Below, one piece after another: positions 14,955-21,579 of a stretch of 43,338 nt of DNA. How positions within the stretch are numbered: the first letter of the stretch is position 1; the number at the start of each line of letters is the position of its first letter. The DNA is taken from IMG/VR virus record IMGVR_UViG_3300047388_000191, positions 1 to 43,338 of that record. The stretch is one strand, 5' to 3'. The DNA comes from a virus. The notes beneath the pieces are model-generated. The model had not been told where the DNA came from, did not search any database, and worked only from the letters and a program-made list of their open reading frames with translations. A program made the translations under genes and the position numbers.

Positions 14955-14960
14955 ATTATA
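14955..14960 (-). promoter_or_regulatory. Perfect TATAAT six bases before the HNH start
   Basis: On the minus strand TATAAT is followed by GGGTTG and then the HNH ATG. Transcription from this box would begin at or next to the ATG, giving a leaderless mRNA, which fits the lack of a ribosome site. No good -35 element is seen 17 bases upstream. Confidence 0.45.
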
Positions 14961-14964
14961 CTCG

Positions 14965-15867
14965 TTAGCGACCGTAAGTGGAAGACGGCGGAGCCATGGG
15001 CATAGCCCTCTCCAGTTCCCCCAGCCTCTTGTAGAACTGATTGAGGTAGATGGCTCCTGCGTCCCGCTGAACGCCATTGGGATTGGCGTTGGCCCCTCCG
15101 GTGACCGCTGCGACGTCAGAGTTGCTGCGAGGGGCTTCCTTGCCGCCCAGGAGCGTTCCCTTGGCGTAGAGGACCGGCAGTTCAGCAACCTGGCGCTCCA
15201 GCTCCCCGAGGGAACTATAGGGGGCGGTGTACTGCACCCTAACGCTGGCCCCGGGGCTATAAGCCTGGGACCCCTGGATCATGAGGGTGTTATCGGCGGT
15301 CCTTCGCCACATAGAAATAGGGCGGTACCGTTCCGTGGCCGCGGGGATCTCCCGGATCTCAACCTCAAGGATTCTCACCCTGGGATCAAAGAAGGCCGAG
15401 GGCAGGGCATACTCCCACTTGTTCACGGCGGTTGCCAAAACGGCGGACTGCCACTGGTAGACAGTGGGGAACATGGCGTTGAGGCCGTCGTTGAGGGCTC
15501 TCTCTATCCGTCGGTTGAGCCAACGGCAGGAGGCATGGGAGAAGGTGACGTTGTTGGTTCCGGCCCCCGGGGCCGTTCCAAAGACCACAACTCCCGTCAG
15601 GTAGTCTACGAAGACCTTACCGGCAGCCAGGTCTTCGTATCGAGTGACGAGAGTTTGGACCGTCACCCCAACCTTGATGACCCAGAAGGGGGTTCCGTAC
15701 GCGAATCCGTCGTAAACGGGGGCGTTGGGGATCTGAAAGACTGTGGCGGTCCCGTTCCCGGAGGCTACCTCTGTCCCTCGGAACCGAGGAGCGTCTTCCA
15801 GCTCATCTCTGACCTGGGAGATAAACTCCGGGGATCCAATGCCAGCAGAAGCTGGGGTGAGGGCCAT
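14965..15867 (-). CDS. Putative head-tail adaptor/tail protein, 300 aa
   Basis: A helical start (SPEFISQVRDELEDAP) is followed by a beta domain (VFVDYLTGVVVFG) and then CRWLNRRIERALNDGLNAMFP and WEYALPSAFFDPRVRILEVE. The order AINDGLN, Tyr-x-Leu-Pro and strand repeats recalls adaptor or tail-tube proteins of podoviruses (T7 gp11 role). The assignment rests on this pattern and on position near the large tail gene. Its stop lies four bases before the HNH promoter box. Confidence 0.5.
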   Translation of the reverse strand: MALTPASAGIGSPEFISQVRDELEDAPRFRGTEVASGNGTATVFQIPNAPVYDGFAYGTPFWVIKVGVTVQTLVTRYEDLAAGKVFVDYLTGVVVFGTAPGAGTNNVTFSHASCRWLNRRIERALNDGLNAMFPTVYQWQSAVLATAVNKWEYALPSAFFDPRVRILEVEIREIPAATERYRPISMWRRTADNTLMIQGSQAYSPGASVRVQYTAPYSSLGELERQVAELPVLYAKGTLLGGKEAPRSNSDVAAVTGGANANPNGVQRDAGAIYLNQFYKRLGELERAMPMAPPSSTYGR

Positions 15868-15868
15868 T

Positions 15869-16033
15869 CTACAGCCTCGGTTGCGAGGCTACGGGGATGA
15901 GGGCTGGGGAAACGGTCATCTTTGAGGTGGAGATTTGGGAACCCACCGGAATGGACGCAGGCTGAACTACGGAAGCTGCCTTATTGGCTGACGCCACCGG
16001 AATTGAGGCTGGGTGGACCGTTACGATTGCCAT
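15869..16033 (-). CDS. Small repeat protein, 54 aa
   Basis: The product contains three near copies of one motif: PASIPVAS, PASIPVGS and PALIPVAS, spaced by about 18 residues. TAGAATG joins it to the adaptor start. The ribosome site is weak. Low-complexity short virion proteins of this sort may be decoration or linker peptides. Function unknown. Confidence 0.5.
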   Translation of the reverse strand: MAIVTVHPASIPVASANKAASVVQPASIPVGSQISTSKMTVSPALIPVASQPRL

Positions 16034-16056
16034 ATATGAGATACCCGATATGAGAT

Positions 16057-16103
16057 GGGGCCTGGGCGGACAAGCCGAATGGTTACGGTACCACCCAGGC
16101 CCC
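16057..16103 (-). terminator. Hairpin after the micro-protein at 16111
   Basis: A perfect 10-base inverted repeat (GGGGCCTGGG and its complement, 16057-16066 and 16094-16103) with a 27-base loop begins seven bases after the stop of the tiny basic gene. No T-run; possibly an mRNA-stabilising or processing structure. Confidence 0.5.
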
Positions 16104-16110
16104 GAGGATC

Positions 16111-16158
16111 CTACTTCTTGCCGTGCTTTTTGCCGTGCTTCCTGCGCTCAGTAGCCAT
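16111..16158 (-). CDS. Basic micro-protein A, 15 aa
   Basis: The frame MATERRKHGKKHGKK has nine Lys/Arg/His-type charges within 15 residues. It is preceded by GGAGGG seven bases before the ATG, one of the strongest ribosome sites in the window. It begins like the peptide at 20299 (TERR) and has the same length class. Such peptides could neutralise packaged DNA, like the adenovirus core peptide mu, but that is inference. A hairpin follows its stop directly. Confidence 0.6.
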   Translation of the reverse strand: MATERRKHGKKHGKK

Positions 16159-16177
16159 TGCTTTTCCCTCCGTGTGA

Positions 16178-16483
16178 TTAGTTTGCGCTGCTGTCGCGAA
16201 CCGTGAAACCACCGCTAGAGGTAAGGGCTGGCGACGTTGTTACCCAAGTGTACGTCCAAAAGCCGGTAATGGTGGGCGCATATGTGGCTAGGTAGAACCT
16301 CAAGGAAGCGTCAACGGTCCCACCCACAGAGTGGGTTCCGCCAACCGGATCCGTCAGGGTCACAACTGCCGTGGCCGGGGTGACCACTTGGTCATCCTGG
16401 CCAGCTTCCACATAGAGGCCCTGGGGGTTGCCCCTCTCCATCTCCGTCCGATCAACCCAGGAAGCCGCTATGGGTTGGCTCAC
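16178..16483 (-). CDS. Virion structural protein, 101 aa
   Basis: GTG 16483 overlaps the previous stop (GTGA) and has AGAGG about seven bases upstream; the longer frame from TTG 16501 is less likely. The middle has TPATAVVTLTDPVGGTHSVGG and the end TYAPTITGFWTYTWVTTSPA. These read like an immunoglobulin-type beta domain used in phage tail and decoration proteins. The exact position in the virion is unknown. Confidence 0.6.
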   Translation of the reverse strand: MSQPIAASWVDRTEMERGNPQGLYVEAGQDDQVVTPATAVVTLTDPVGGTHSVGGTVDASLRFYLATYAPTITGFWTYTWVTTSPALTSSGGFTVRDSSAN

Positions 16484-17130
16484 ACTGGTACCTCTTCCCA
16501 AACGAAGGTGCAGATGACCGTAGCATTCGAGGTATCTGCAACGGTCTGCTGGGGGGTGATCGAGGTTCCTGGGGTAAGGATGAGGTCACCGTCGAAGTCA
16601 CAATGAAAGACTTGATTGGGGGCATTCGGCTCTGCCGCCGCAACCTGTCCGGTGACCTTCTGCCCGAACACCTTGATGAGCGTCGGGACCGCGGGAACAG
16701 TGGATGTCGTCAGGGGCTTACCGACCGGAACGCCCTGGGATCCAACCAGACCAGACTGAGGGGTCAGGACGGTTCCTGTCACCGCCGCTGCTGCCGGGTT
16801 TGAATTGACGTACAAACCGTACAGTCCGGTCAGGGGGGTTCCTGGGATGACTGTAAATACCATGTCAAACGACAAAAGGCTCAGGTTCTTTCCTGAGTTG
16901 AATGGGTTGTAGAGGGTGATGGGGTTGTTGGCGGTGGCCGCTGGGGCTGGGAAGATAACGCCCGTAGCCATAGTGGCCCAGTACAGGTTGCCCCGATAGT
17001 TCTGCTCGTAGAACTTGCCGTGCAGCTCCGATACGATCGTCTCCCCCGACTTTCCCTGCCGGAAAGGATCGGTCTGAGAGCCGTCAGAAGAGGTAATGGG
17101 GCCAATCCGGCCGCTGACAATAGAGCCCAT
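16480..17130 (-). CDS. Virion structural protein, 216 aa
   Basis: Beta-rich, with YEQNYRGNLYWATMATGVIF, NPFNSGKNLSLLSFDMVF and a C-terminal ATVICTFVWEEVPV. Context places it among the tail or fibre genes downstream of the capsid. No family is recognised. It overlaps the next gene by four bases. Confidence 0.6.
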   Translation of the reverse strand: MGSIVSGRIGPITSSDGSQTDPFRQGKSGETIVSELHGKFYEQNYRGNLYWATMATGVIFPAPAATANNPITLYNPFNSGKNLSLLSFDMVFTVIPGTPLTGLYGLYVNSNPAAAAVTGTVLTPQSGLVGSQGVPVGKPLTTSTVPAVPTLIKVFGQKVTGQVAAAEPNAPNQVFHCDFDGDLILTPGTSITPQQTVADTSNATVICTFVWEEVPV

Positions 17131-17142
17131 ATCTACAATCCC

Positions 17143-17349
17143 TTAGTAGTCCGAGGTCAGCATCGACTGATCCTCGGGAATGTTATCAATCTGGTCATTG
17201 GGAAGGGAGGTAGAACTTCCCTTTAGGTCCGCAATGACGCTTTCAACCCAACCCATTGTAGCCGCGTCGCTGGGTAGAAAAGGGTCAGGAATCCCTGTCA
17301 GCCTTGCAATGCCCCCGTGGTCACGATTGGAGCGTACAGCAGTAGCCAT
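17143..17349 (-). CDS. Small hypothetical virion-block protein, 68 aa
   Basis: ATG 17349 overlaps the upstream TAA (TAATG), which fixes the start; the frame is open further but unsupported. The sequence contains RLTGIPDPFLPSDAATMGWV. That is an arrangement (GIPDP..P.DAATM.YV) very common in phage fibre stalk proteins, where it precedes trimerising repeats. Here it ends soon after, so it may be a stripped fibre segment or a collar protein. Confidence 0.6.
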   Translation of the reverse strand: MATAVRSNRDHGGIARLTGIPDPFLPSDAATMGWVESVIADLKGSSTSLPNDQIDNIPEDQSMLTSDY

Positions 17350-17753
17350 TACCCAATGATTACCACACGGAACGAGTTGAGCGCCGGGGCCACAGAGAAA
17401 GTAAAGGTGGTAACCGAGGCTGAGGTATTGGTGATGTCGCACTCCACAACGAGGTTGGTGGCCGCGTCCCTGACCTGGGAGATGACGTCCTGGGAGATGG
17501 AATGGGTAACCGCTATAGAGGTAGCTACACCGTCCCCTATTGTGGCCGAGAACTTGGTCAGATCCCCCGTGTCGGGAACTGGGGCGGTGGAAACCCAGGT
17601 GGTCCCGTTGTAGAAGAACAGAGAATGGGAGGCGGTATCGTAGTAAAGCTGTCCCTCCACCGGGGTTCCTGGAGGGGAGGCCAGCAAATGAACCACTGGG
17701 CGCCGGATCTCAAGCTGGTTGAGATCCTGGGGTACATACCACTTGACGGGCAT
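17349..17753 (-). CDS. Tail fibre-like protein, 134 aa
   Basis: Residues about 28-54 read PGTPVEGQLYYDTASHSLFF then YNGTTWV, the classic G.lyyDt....l..ynGt.Wv repeat of phage fibre proteins. The second half (VATSIAVTHSISQDVISQVR) resembles a short beta domain also seen in the 91 aa neighbour. It probably belongs to the adsorption complex with the genes on either side. Confidence 0.7.
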   Translation of the reverse strand: MPVKWYVPQDLNQLEIRRPVVHLLASPPGTPVEGQLYYDTASHSLFFYNGTTWVSTAPVPDTGDLTKFSATIGDGVATSIAVTHSISQDVISQVRDAATNLVVECDITNTSASVTTFTFSVAPALNSFRVVIIG

Positions 17754-17770
17754 TAGCTTTCCCTAGTTCC

Positions 17771-18046
17771 TTAGTTGAGAAATGCCCTTCCCGCAACCGG
17801 GAGGGCAAAGGTTACGGATATGGAGTTGTCGTCAATGAAATGGATAGCCCCAAAGGTTTCATCTTCATTGAGGTCTTCAGTATAAACCGAAGGGAGCTTT
17901 TTCATGTTATGGACTATCGTCCAGACTGTAGTTGGAGAGGACTGGACGAATACAAACGTAAACCCGTACGGATTGACGGGGATTACAGTCGGATTAGCTA
18001 CGGTCGGAGCTTCGTTCCGAACGTCACCCGGGTTTAGGAATGCCAT
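17771..18046 (-). CDS. Tail fibre-associated protein, 91 aa
   Basis: The core VWTIVHNMKKLPSVYTEDLN with DNSISVTFALPVAGRAFLN follows the W.v.HNL...P.V...D pattern ending in v.f....G.ayl. This pattern occurs in phage fibre domains. The second half of the 134 aa gene beside it has a similar layout, suggesting duplication. Its role is inferred from this and location. Confidence 0.65.
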   Translation of the reverse strand: MAFLNPGDVRNEAPTVANPTVIPVNPYGFTFVFVQSSPTTVWTIVHNMKKLPSVYTEDLNEDETFGAIHFIDDNSISVTFALPVAGRAFLN

Positions 18047-18103
18047 GAGGATAATCCTACCGCTAAGCGCCCGACGGCACTAGGCCATGTCGCATCTGAT
18101 AGG

Positions 18104-18610
18104 CTACTGGCCGTTCCAAAACGAGGCTTCAAACACCGAAGCTCCAGTTGAGGCCCCCTCCCAAGCGAGCTGTACGTCGCCATTGGGATTGATGAACACC
18201 GTCAAGGGAACTTCATCGGAGGCGCGGGTTTCCATGCCGACGCGCTGCTCAACCGCCAATGGACGGTACCCCACCGGGAGGGTAAACGCTACAGAGGGGG
18301 AGACACCATTGGCGGCGAACCGTACGGTAACCCGGCCAGATGCTTCCTTGCGGAACCCCGAGGGGGCAACGCCGCCGCCCGCATCTACCCACGGGCTGTT
18401 GTACGTCACGGGTATCCAGTCGGCATCACTGCCATGGGCGGCGTTGACGACGGGATTTGCAGGATCAGTGTTATCGACAAGGTTACCAGTGACAGTAGCA
18501 ACCGACCCGCCTCCCGCTGCGGCTATGGCCTGAACCTTCGCCTGGATGGCTGGATCGTCAAGGTTTCCGAGGGTTTCCCCTCCCTGGTTATGGCGAATTG
18601 CAGGGCTCAT
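18104..18610 (-). CDS. Tail fibre-like protein, 168 aa
   Basis: ATG 18610 shares bases with the previous TAA (TAATG). The N-terminus has a helical linker (NLDDPAIQAKVQAIAAAGGG). The C-terminal domain reads VTVRFAANGVSPSVAFTLP and YRPLAVEQRVGMET, ending FEASFWNGQ, a beta fold common at fibre tips. The long frame above the start comes from the GC-rich segment of the next gene and is not coding. Confidence 0.65.
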   Translation of the reverse strand: MSPAIRHNQGGETLGNLDDPAIQAKVQAIAAAGGGSVATVTGNLVDNTDPANPVVNAAHGSDADWIPVTYNSPWVDAGGGVAPSGFRKEASGRVTVRFAANGVSPSVAFTLPVGYRPLAVEQRVGMETRASDEVPLTVFINPNGDVQLAWEGASTGASVFEASFWNGQ

Positions 18611-19590
18611 TATGAAACCACCGGGGTGGCCGTAATCAGATACAGCACCGCTGCCCCGTGCGTCGATGCGGGATCGGCGCCGTCGTTGGTGCCGTCCTGC
18701 GACACGCACACCTTGATGGGGTCGGCGGTAGTGAACTTCGCGGGTAGCGGGCGGAATCCGCCGCTGACGGCGGTGGGGCTCAGGTTGATCGCGGCCCCGG
18801 CGGCGACCAGCAGCCCGTTGCCGTCGTCGGCACTGATCCCGGCCACCAACGCCATCTGGGCGAGGTCGCTGAGGTGGGTACCGCTGAGCAGGCCCAGGGC
18901 GCCCCCAGCAATGTCGGCCCCCGACATGGGCAGCGGCTGGGTCGCCAGGTTCTGCCATATCCCGTAATCACCGCCCGTGAAGGTGCCGATATCACCGAGC
19001 GGCGTGGTGCCGTCCCAGGCGGTGCCGATCTCGATCCACGCGTCGATCAGCACGTCACCGACGGTCGGTGTGTAGACCGAAACTCCCGGGATCGCTGCTC
19101 CTGCATAAGTGGAAGGCGAGGCGAAGCCAAGGTCTGCGAGTACATCGTTGACACCAGCGGTCAGGGTGTCCCCGTTGTCCCCTGTTCCCGCAAAGACAGA
19201 AGTAGAAAGGATCTTGCCTGAGCTGTTGGCGCACGTTGCAATTGTGGAGAACGCTTCGGCAGATCCTCCAATGGCCGCCGCCATAGCTGTCGCCAGAAGC
19301 GCAACCGTTGCGTAAGAACCAGCCGCAACCGTGAAGGTTTCTGGGGTTCCCGAGGAGATTGGAGTAAACACGAACTCGTCGTTCGCTCCGGTCACAACAA
19401 CCACTGGCAACGTGGGGGCAGAGGCTGCCAGCACAAAGGCATGGTCGGTCGATGTGGAAAGCCCGGGAGTATCGAAAGAGAAGGGGAAAGCCCGAACTAC
19501 GGTTGTCCCGGGGACAGAGCGTACGGCTTCCTGAGTTTCTGGGTCGTTGAGGGCCTGTTGAACCTCAACGCCAATATGAAGACGACCCAT
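18610..19590 (-). CDS. Mosaic tail/fibre protein, 326 aa
   Basis: ATG 19590 overlaps the upstream TAA. The N-terminal half (VVRAFPFSFDTPGLSTSTDH) has phage-average composition. The C-terminal half starts near VYTPTVGDVLIDAWIEIGTA and is encoded by markedly GC- and CpG-rich DNA (about 18640-19076). The join is sharp. This looks like a module swapped in from another phage, as expected for receptor-binding proteins. No catalytic motif is seen. Confidence 0.65.
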   Translation of the reverse strand: MGRLHIGVEVQQALNDPETQEAVRSVPGTTVVRAFPFSFDTPGLSTSTDHAFVLAASAPTLPVVVVTGANDEFVFTPISSGTPETFTVAAGSYATVALLATAMAAAIGGSAEAFSTIATCANSSGKILSTSVFAGTGDNGDTLTAGVNDVLADLGFASPSTYAGAAIPGVSVYTPTVGDVLIDAWIEIGTAWDGTTPLGDIGTFTGGDYGIWQNLATQPLPMSGADIAGGALGLLSGTHLSDLAQMALVAGISADDGNGLLVAAGAAINLSPTAVSGGFRPLPAKFTTADPIKVCVSQDGTNDGADPASTHGAAVLYLITATPVVS

Positions 19591-19988
19591 TACGAACCCC
19601 CCGCCTGAATAACTTCTCCAAGCCACACATCTACCGTACCTGTCAGGCCGGTGACGTATGCGTAAGCGTACTTTGTGGCAATGGGGAAAGCGAATCCCCA
19701 GGTGAAGCGAGTTGGAGTGCTCGCCGCAGAAACGAAGGGAACGCTGTTCCCGTTGAACACCCAAACGCGGGCGTCGTCATTCCAAAAGAGGAGCTGAACG
19801 GAACAATGGCCGGTGGATTGTGGATTGATGTCAACGACAAGGCCGATCCCGCCGCTTACTTCAACAACGCCAGCGACCGGGGTTGTGAGCCTCGATCCAT
19901 CTGCGTTGGTTGGAGCGGCGGGAGCTGTCGTGTCATTGGCGGCAACGGCAAGCCTGGGCTTACCAAACCGTACGGAATTTCTAGCCAC
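19590..19988 (-). CDS. Virion protein, 132 aa
   Basis: GTG 19988 has AGAGG five bases upstream. A basic start (MARNSVRFGKPRL) leads to a beta domain (VQLLFWNDDARVWVFNG, KYAYAYVTGLTGTVDVW). The composition suggests a decoration or fibre-base protein. It lies just downstream of the basic micro-protein cluster and overlaps the 63 aa basic gene by eight bases. Confidence 0.6.
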   Translation of the reverse strand: MARNSVRFGKPRLAVAANDTTAPAAPTNADGSRLTTPVAGVVEVSGGIGLVVDINPQSTGHCSVQLLFWNDDARVWVFNGNSVPFVSAASTPTRFTWGFAFPIATKYAYAYVTGLTGTVDVWLGEVIQAGGS

Positions 19989-20172
19989 GTTGCCTCTTAG
20001 GGAGATTCCCGCGCTTACGGCTGGCTGACAAAGGACGTTCGCTGCGAATTCCTATTGCAGCGTTCTTGCGACCCTTTCTCGAAAAGGGAGCGGGCTTGCC
20101 TTGGCTTCCGCCCGCAAGCTCACTCCCTCCCGAGTACAGGGGGGACGGGTCATTCCCGTTTACCTGAGGCAT
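19981..20172 (-). CDS. Basic protein E, 63 aa
   Basis: ATG 20172 lies three bases after the stop of the 16 aa peptide, so translation is probably coupled. The first half is Gly/Ser/Pro-rich (PLYSGGSELAGGSQG). The second half is basic (FSRKGRKNAAIGIRSERPL, then SRKRGNLPKRQRG). It is arranged like the 70 aa basic protein at 20396: neutral head, cationic tail. A DNA-binding virion role is possible. Confidence 0.55.
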   Translation of the reverse strand: MPQVNGNDPSPLYSGGSELAGGSQGKPAPFSRKGRKNAAIGIRSERPLSASRKRGNLPKRQRG

Positions 20173-20175
20173 GGA

Positions 20176-20226
20176 TCAGTAAGCCTTCCGGCCGCGACCA
20201 TGTCCACGACGACGACGATCAACCAT
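20176..20226 (-). CDS. Basic micro-protein B, 16 aa
   Basis: The frame MVDRRRRGHGRGRKAY is preceded by GGAGGTGA, a near-perfect anti-16S match, with seven bases to the ATG. Seven of 16 residues are Arg and one is Lys. It closely matches peptide C (R-run, then GRGR). The strength of the ribosome site argues against chance. Confidence 0.65.
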   Translation of the reverse strand: MVDRRRRGHGRGRKAY

Positions 20227-20274
20227 TTGTGCTCACCTCCCCATTGGGACTTTTGTTTTTACAGAAACCTGTTG

Positions 20275-20290
20275 CCTAGCGAATGCTAGG
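20275..20290 (-). terminator. Small hairpin after micro-protein C
   Basis: A six-pair stem (CCTAGC/GCTAGG) with a four-base loop starts eight bases past the stop of the peptide at 20299. The same stop-then-hairpin order is seen at 16111. No T-run follows. Confidence 0.4.
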
Positions 20291-20298
20291 ACTTGCTA

Positions 20299-20349
20299 TT
20301 ACCGACGGGTGCGGCCGCGACCACGCCGACGACGCTCAGTGCTGTTCAT
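20299..20349 (-). CDS. Basic micro-protein C, 16 aa
   Basis: The frame MNSTERRRRGRGRTRR has nine arginines in 16 residues. AGGAGGAG lies five bases before the ATG. It shares TERR with peptide A and RRRRG.GR with peptide B, so the three form a family. The sequence resembles protamines and the adenovirus mu peptide. It sits next to the capsid genes in the late block. Confidence 0.65.
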   Translation of the reverse strand: MNSTERRRRGRGRTRR

Positions 20350-20395
20350 GACTTCTCCTCCTGTGTGATCGGTTGATGAAACAGTTGTAGCGTAA

Positions 20396-20608
20396 TTATG
20401 CGCGCTTCCGACGGGAAGAACGCTTCTTGGATCCAGTCTTCTTTGCGCGACGCTTCTTGCCCTTCTTGCCACCCTTGCGACGGACAGACTTCTTGCCCGC
20501 CGCTGGCATTGCCATTGGCAACGCTGGGGCGGCAGCCGTTGCTGCGTCTCCGATTCCACTAGGTATTCCGCCAGGAGGCGGAGGGGTCAAGCCGGGGTCA
20601 AAAGGCAC
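20396..20608 (-). CDS. Lys/Arg-rich protein D, 70 aa
   Basis: Starts at GTG 20608, five bases after the upstream stop. Residues 1-35 are proline/alanine-rich (PPPPGGIPSGIGDAATAAAP). Residues 37-70 are almost wholly Lys and Arg with Gly and Ser (KKSVRRKGGKKGKKRRAKK and on), like a histone H1 tail. It is probably a DNA-condensing or capsid-lining virion protein. An inner ATG before AMPAAGKK would yield the basic tail alone. Confidence 0.65.
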   Translation of the reverse strand: MPFDPGLTPPPPGGIPSGIGDAATAAAPALPMAMPAAGKKSVRRKGGKKGKKRRAKKTGSKKRSSRRKRA

Positions 20609-20613
20609 GTCTA

Positions 20614-20823
20614 TTAGACCCCGTTACCGAACTTGAAGGCGCCACCCTTTGCGGTGCGCGTGGGCTTATTGGCGTCGCGCGTCGAAACGCCCGTGTTCAT
20701 CTGCTTGAACGCCTTTCCGGGGGGCTGATAGCCGACGAGGTCACGCTGTGCAACTTCCTCGGGCCCAAGTGCGTACTGGGGCTTGGCCTGGATCTTCGAG
20801 AGCTGAGTGCCCTTTCGTGCCAT
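20614..20823 (-). CDS. Small basic virion-block protein, 69 aa
   Basis: The start MARKGTQLSKIQAKPQYALG is followed by a polar, glycine-rich end (TAKGGAFKFGNGV). Net charge is basic. It lies between the capsid-side genes and the basic micro-proteins. No family recognised. It could be a small capsid or connector component. Confidence 0.55.
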   Translation of the reverse strand: MARKGTQLSKIQAKPQYALGPEEVAQRDLVGYQPPGKAFKQMNTGVSTRDANKPTRTAKGGAFKFGNGV

Positions 20824-20826
20824 GAC

Positions 20827-21045
20827 TTATACTTCCTTGAAAAGTTGACGAAGCTGGGTATTCCAGTCTCCGACTGTTTGCTGAGTTCCGTACGCTGCCG
20901 TACGGGTTCTGGTCGGGTTCATTGGGTTTGCCGATTGCACCGCGTTCTGGTTGAAATCAGTGGATTCCGCCCCAGTATAGGTGGCTGGGTGGCGGAGCAG
21001 GTGCTCCCTGTAGTCCCCCGTGGGACCCGTCTTGAGAAGAACCAT
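20827..21045 (-). CDS. Small hypothetical virion-block protein, 72 aa
   Basis: The ATG lies three bases after the upstream stop. The sequence is polar, rich in Thr, Asn and Gln (DFNQNAVQSANPMNPTRTRT), with a helical end (WNTQLRQLFKEV). It resembles small disordered connector or tail proteins, but no family is recognised. Confidence 0.55.
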   Translation of the reverse strand: MVLLKTGPTGDYREHLLRHPATYTGAESTDFNQNAVQSANPMNPTRTRTAAYGTQQTVGDWNTQLRQLFKEV

Positions 21046-21048
21046 TGA

Positions 21049-21576
21049 CTATTCCCCGTCCACTGTGAAGAAACTGTTGAAGTCGGTTGGGATGTTGCCC
21101 TGAACTGTCACAACATCCAACGGCTGAAGGGCGGCAACGGCCTGCGTGGCACTGATGGGGGTGTTTGAGTTGAGCGGGCGAAGAACCGCAGTATTCGACG
21201 GGATGTACGGGATGGCCAGGGGCTCCCAGGCGGTCAGCGCGGGAGCTGCACCGTCAATCCATCCAGCAAATGGCCCTCCACCAACCTCTACCCCAGCCCG
21301 ACGGACCCTGACGGTGAGGACCGAAGTCGCTTCGGCTCCTGCGTGAGTGCTCAAGGCTGTGATGAGGATCTGGCTCAGGTTGTAGATAACATTGTCGGCC
21401 GGAAGACGGTCCTGGATGGCGTTTCCCGTCACGGTATTGACCGTAATCGGGGGCACCACAAACAGGATAACTTCCGTTGCCCCGACCCCGACGGCCTGGC
21501 TGTCCAAAGGAGCAGTCCAGGTTCCGCCGTTACGTGGTCCGAGCTGTGAGATTGACTGACGTGTAGGTGCAGTCAT
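21049..21576 (-). CDS. Capsid-associated protein (decoration candidate), 175 aa
   Basis: It follows the capsid gene by three bases. Beta-rich, with TEVILFVVPPITVNTVTG, VIYNLSQILITALSTHAG and LDVVTVQGNIPTDFNSFF. Immediate position after the capsid protein is typical of head decoration proteins, but homology is not evident. I rate it as a structural protein with the decoration role as inference. Confidence 0.55.
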   Translation of the reverse strand: MTAPTRQSISQLGPRNGGTWTAPLDSQAVGVGATEVILFVVPPITVNTVTGNAIQDRLPADNVIYNLSQILITALSTHAGAEATSVLTVRVRRAGVEVGGGPFAGWIDGAAPALTAWEPLAIPYIPSNTAVLRPLNSNTPISATQAVAALQPLDVVTVQGNIPTDFNSFFTVDGE

Positions 21577-21579
21577 GAT

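Noticed and set aside
14806-15900. 364-codon plus-strand frame
   Set aside because: Antisense to the adaptor and HNH genes; no motif or start signal.
18611-18958. N-terminal extension of the 168 aa fibre gene
   Set aside because: It overlaps the upstream gene in another frame; the Arg-rich translation reflects GC-rich DNA, and ATG 18610 is coupled to the upstream stop.
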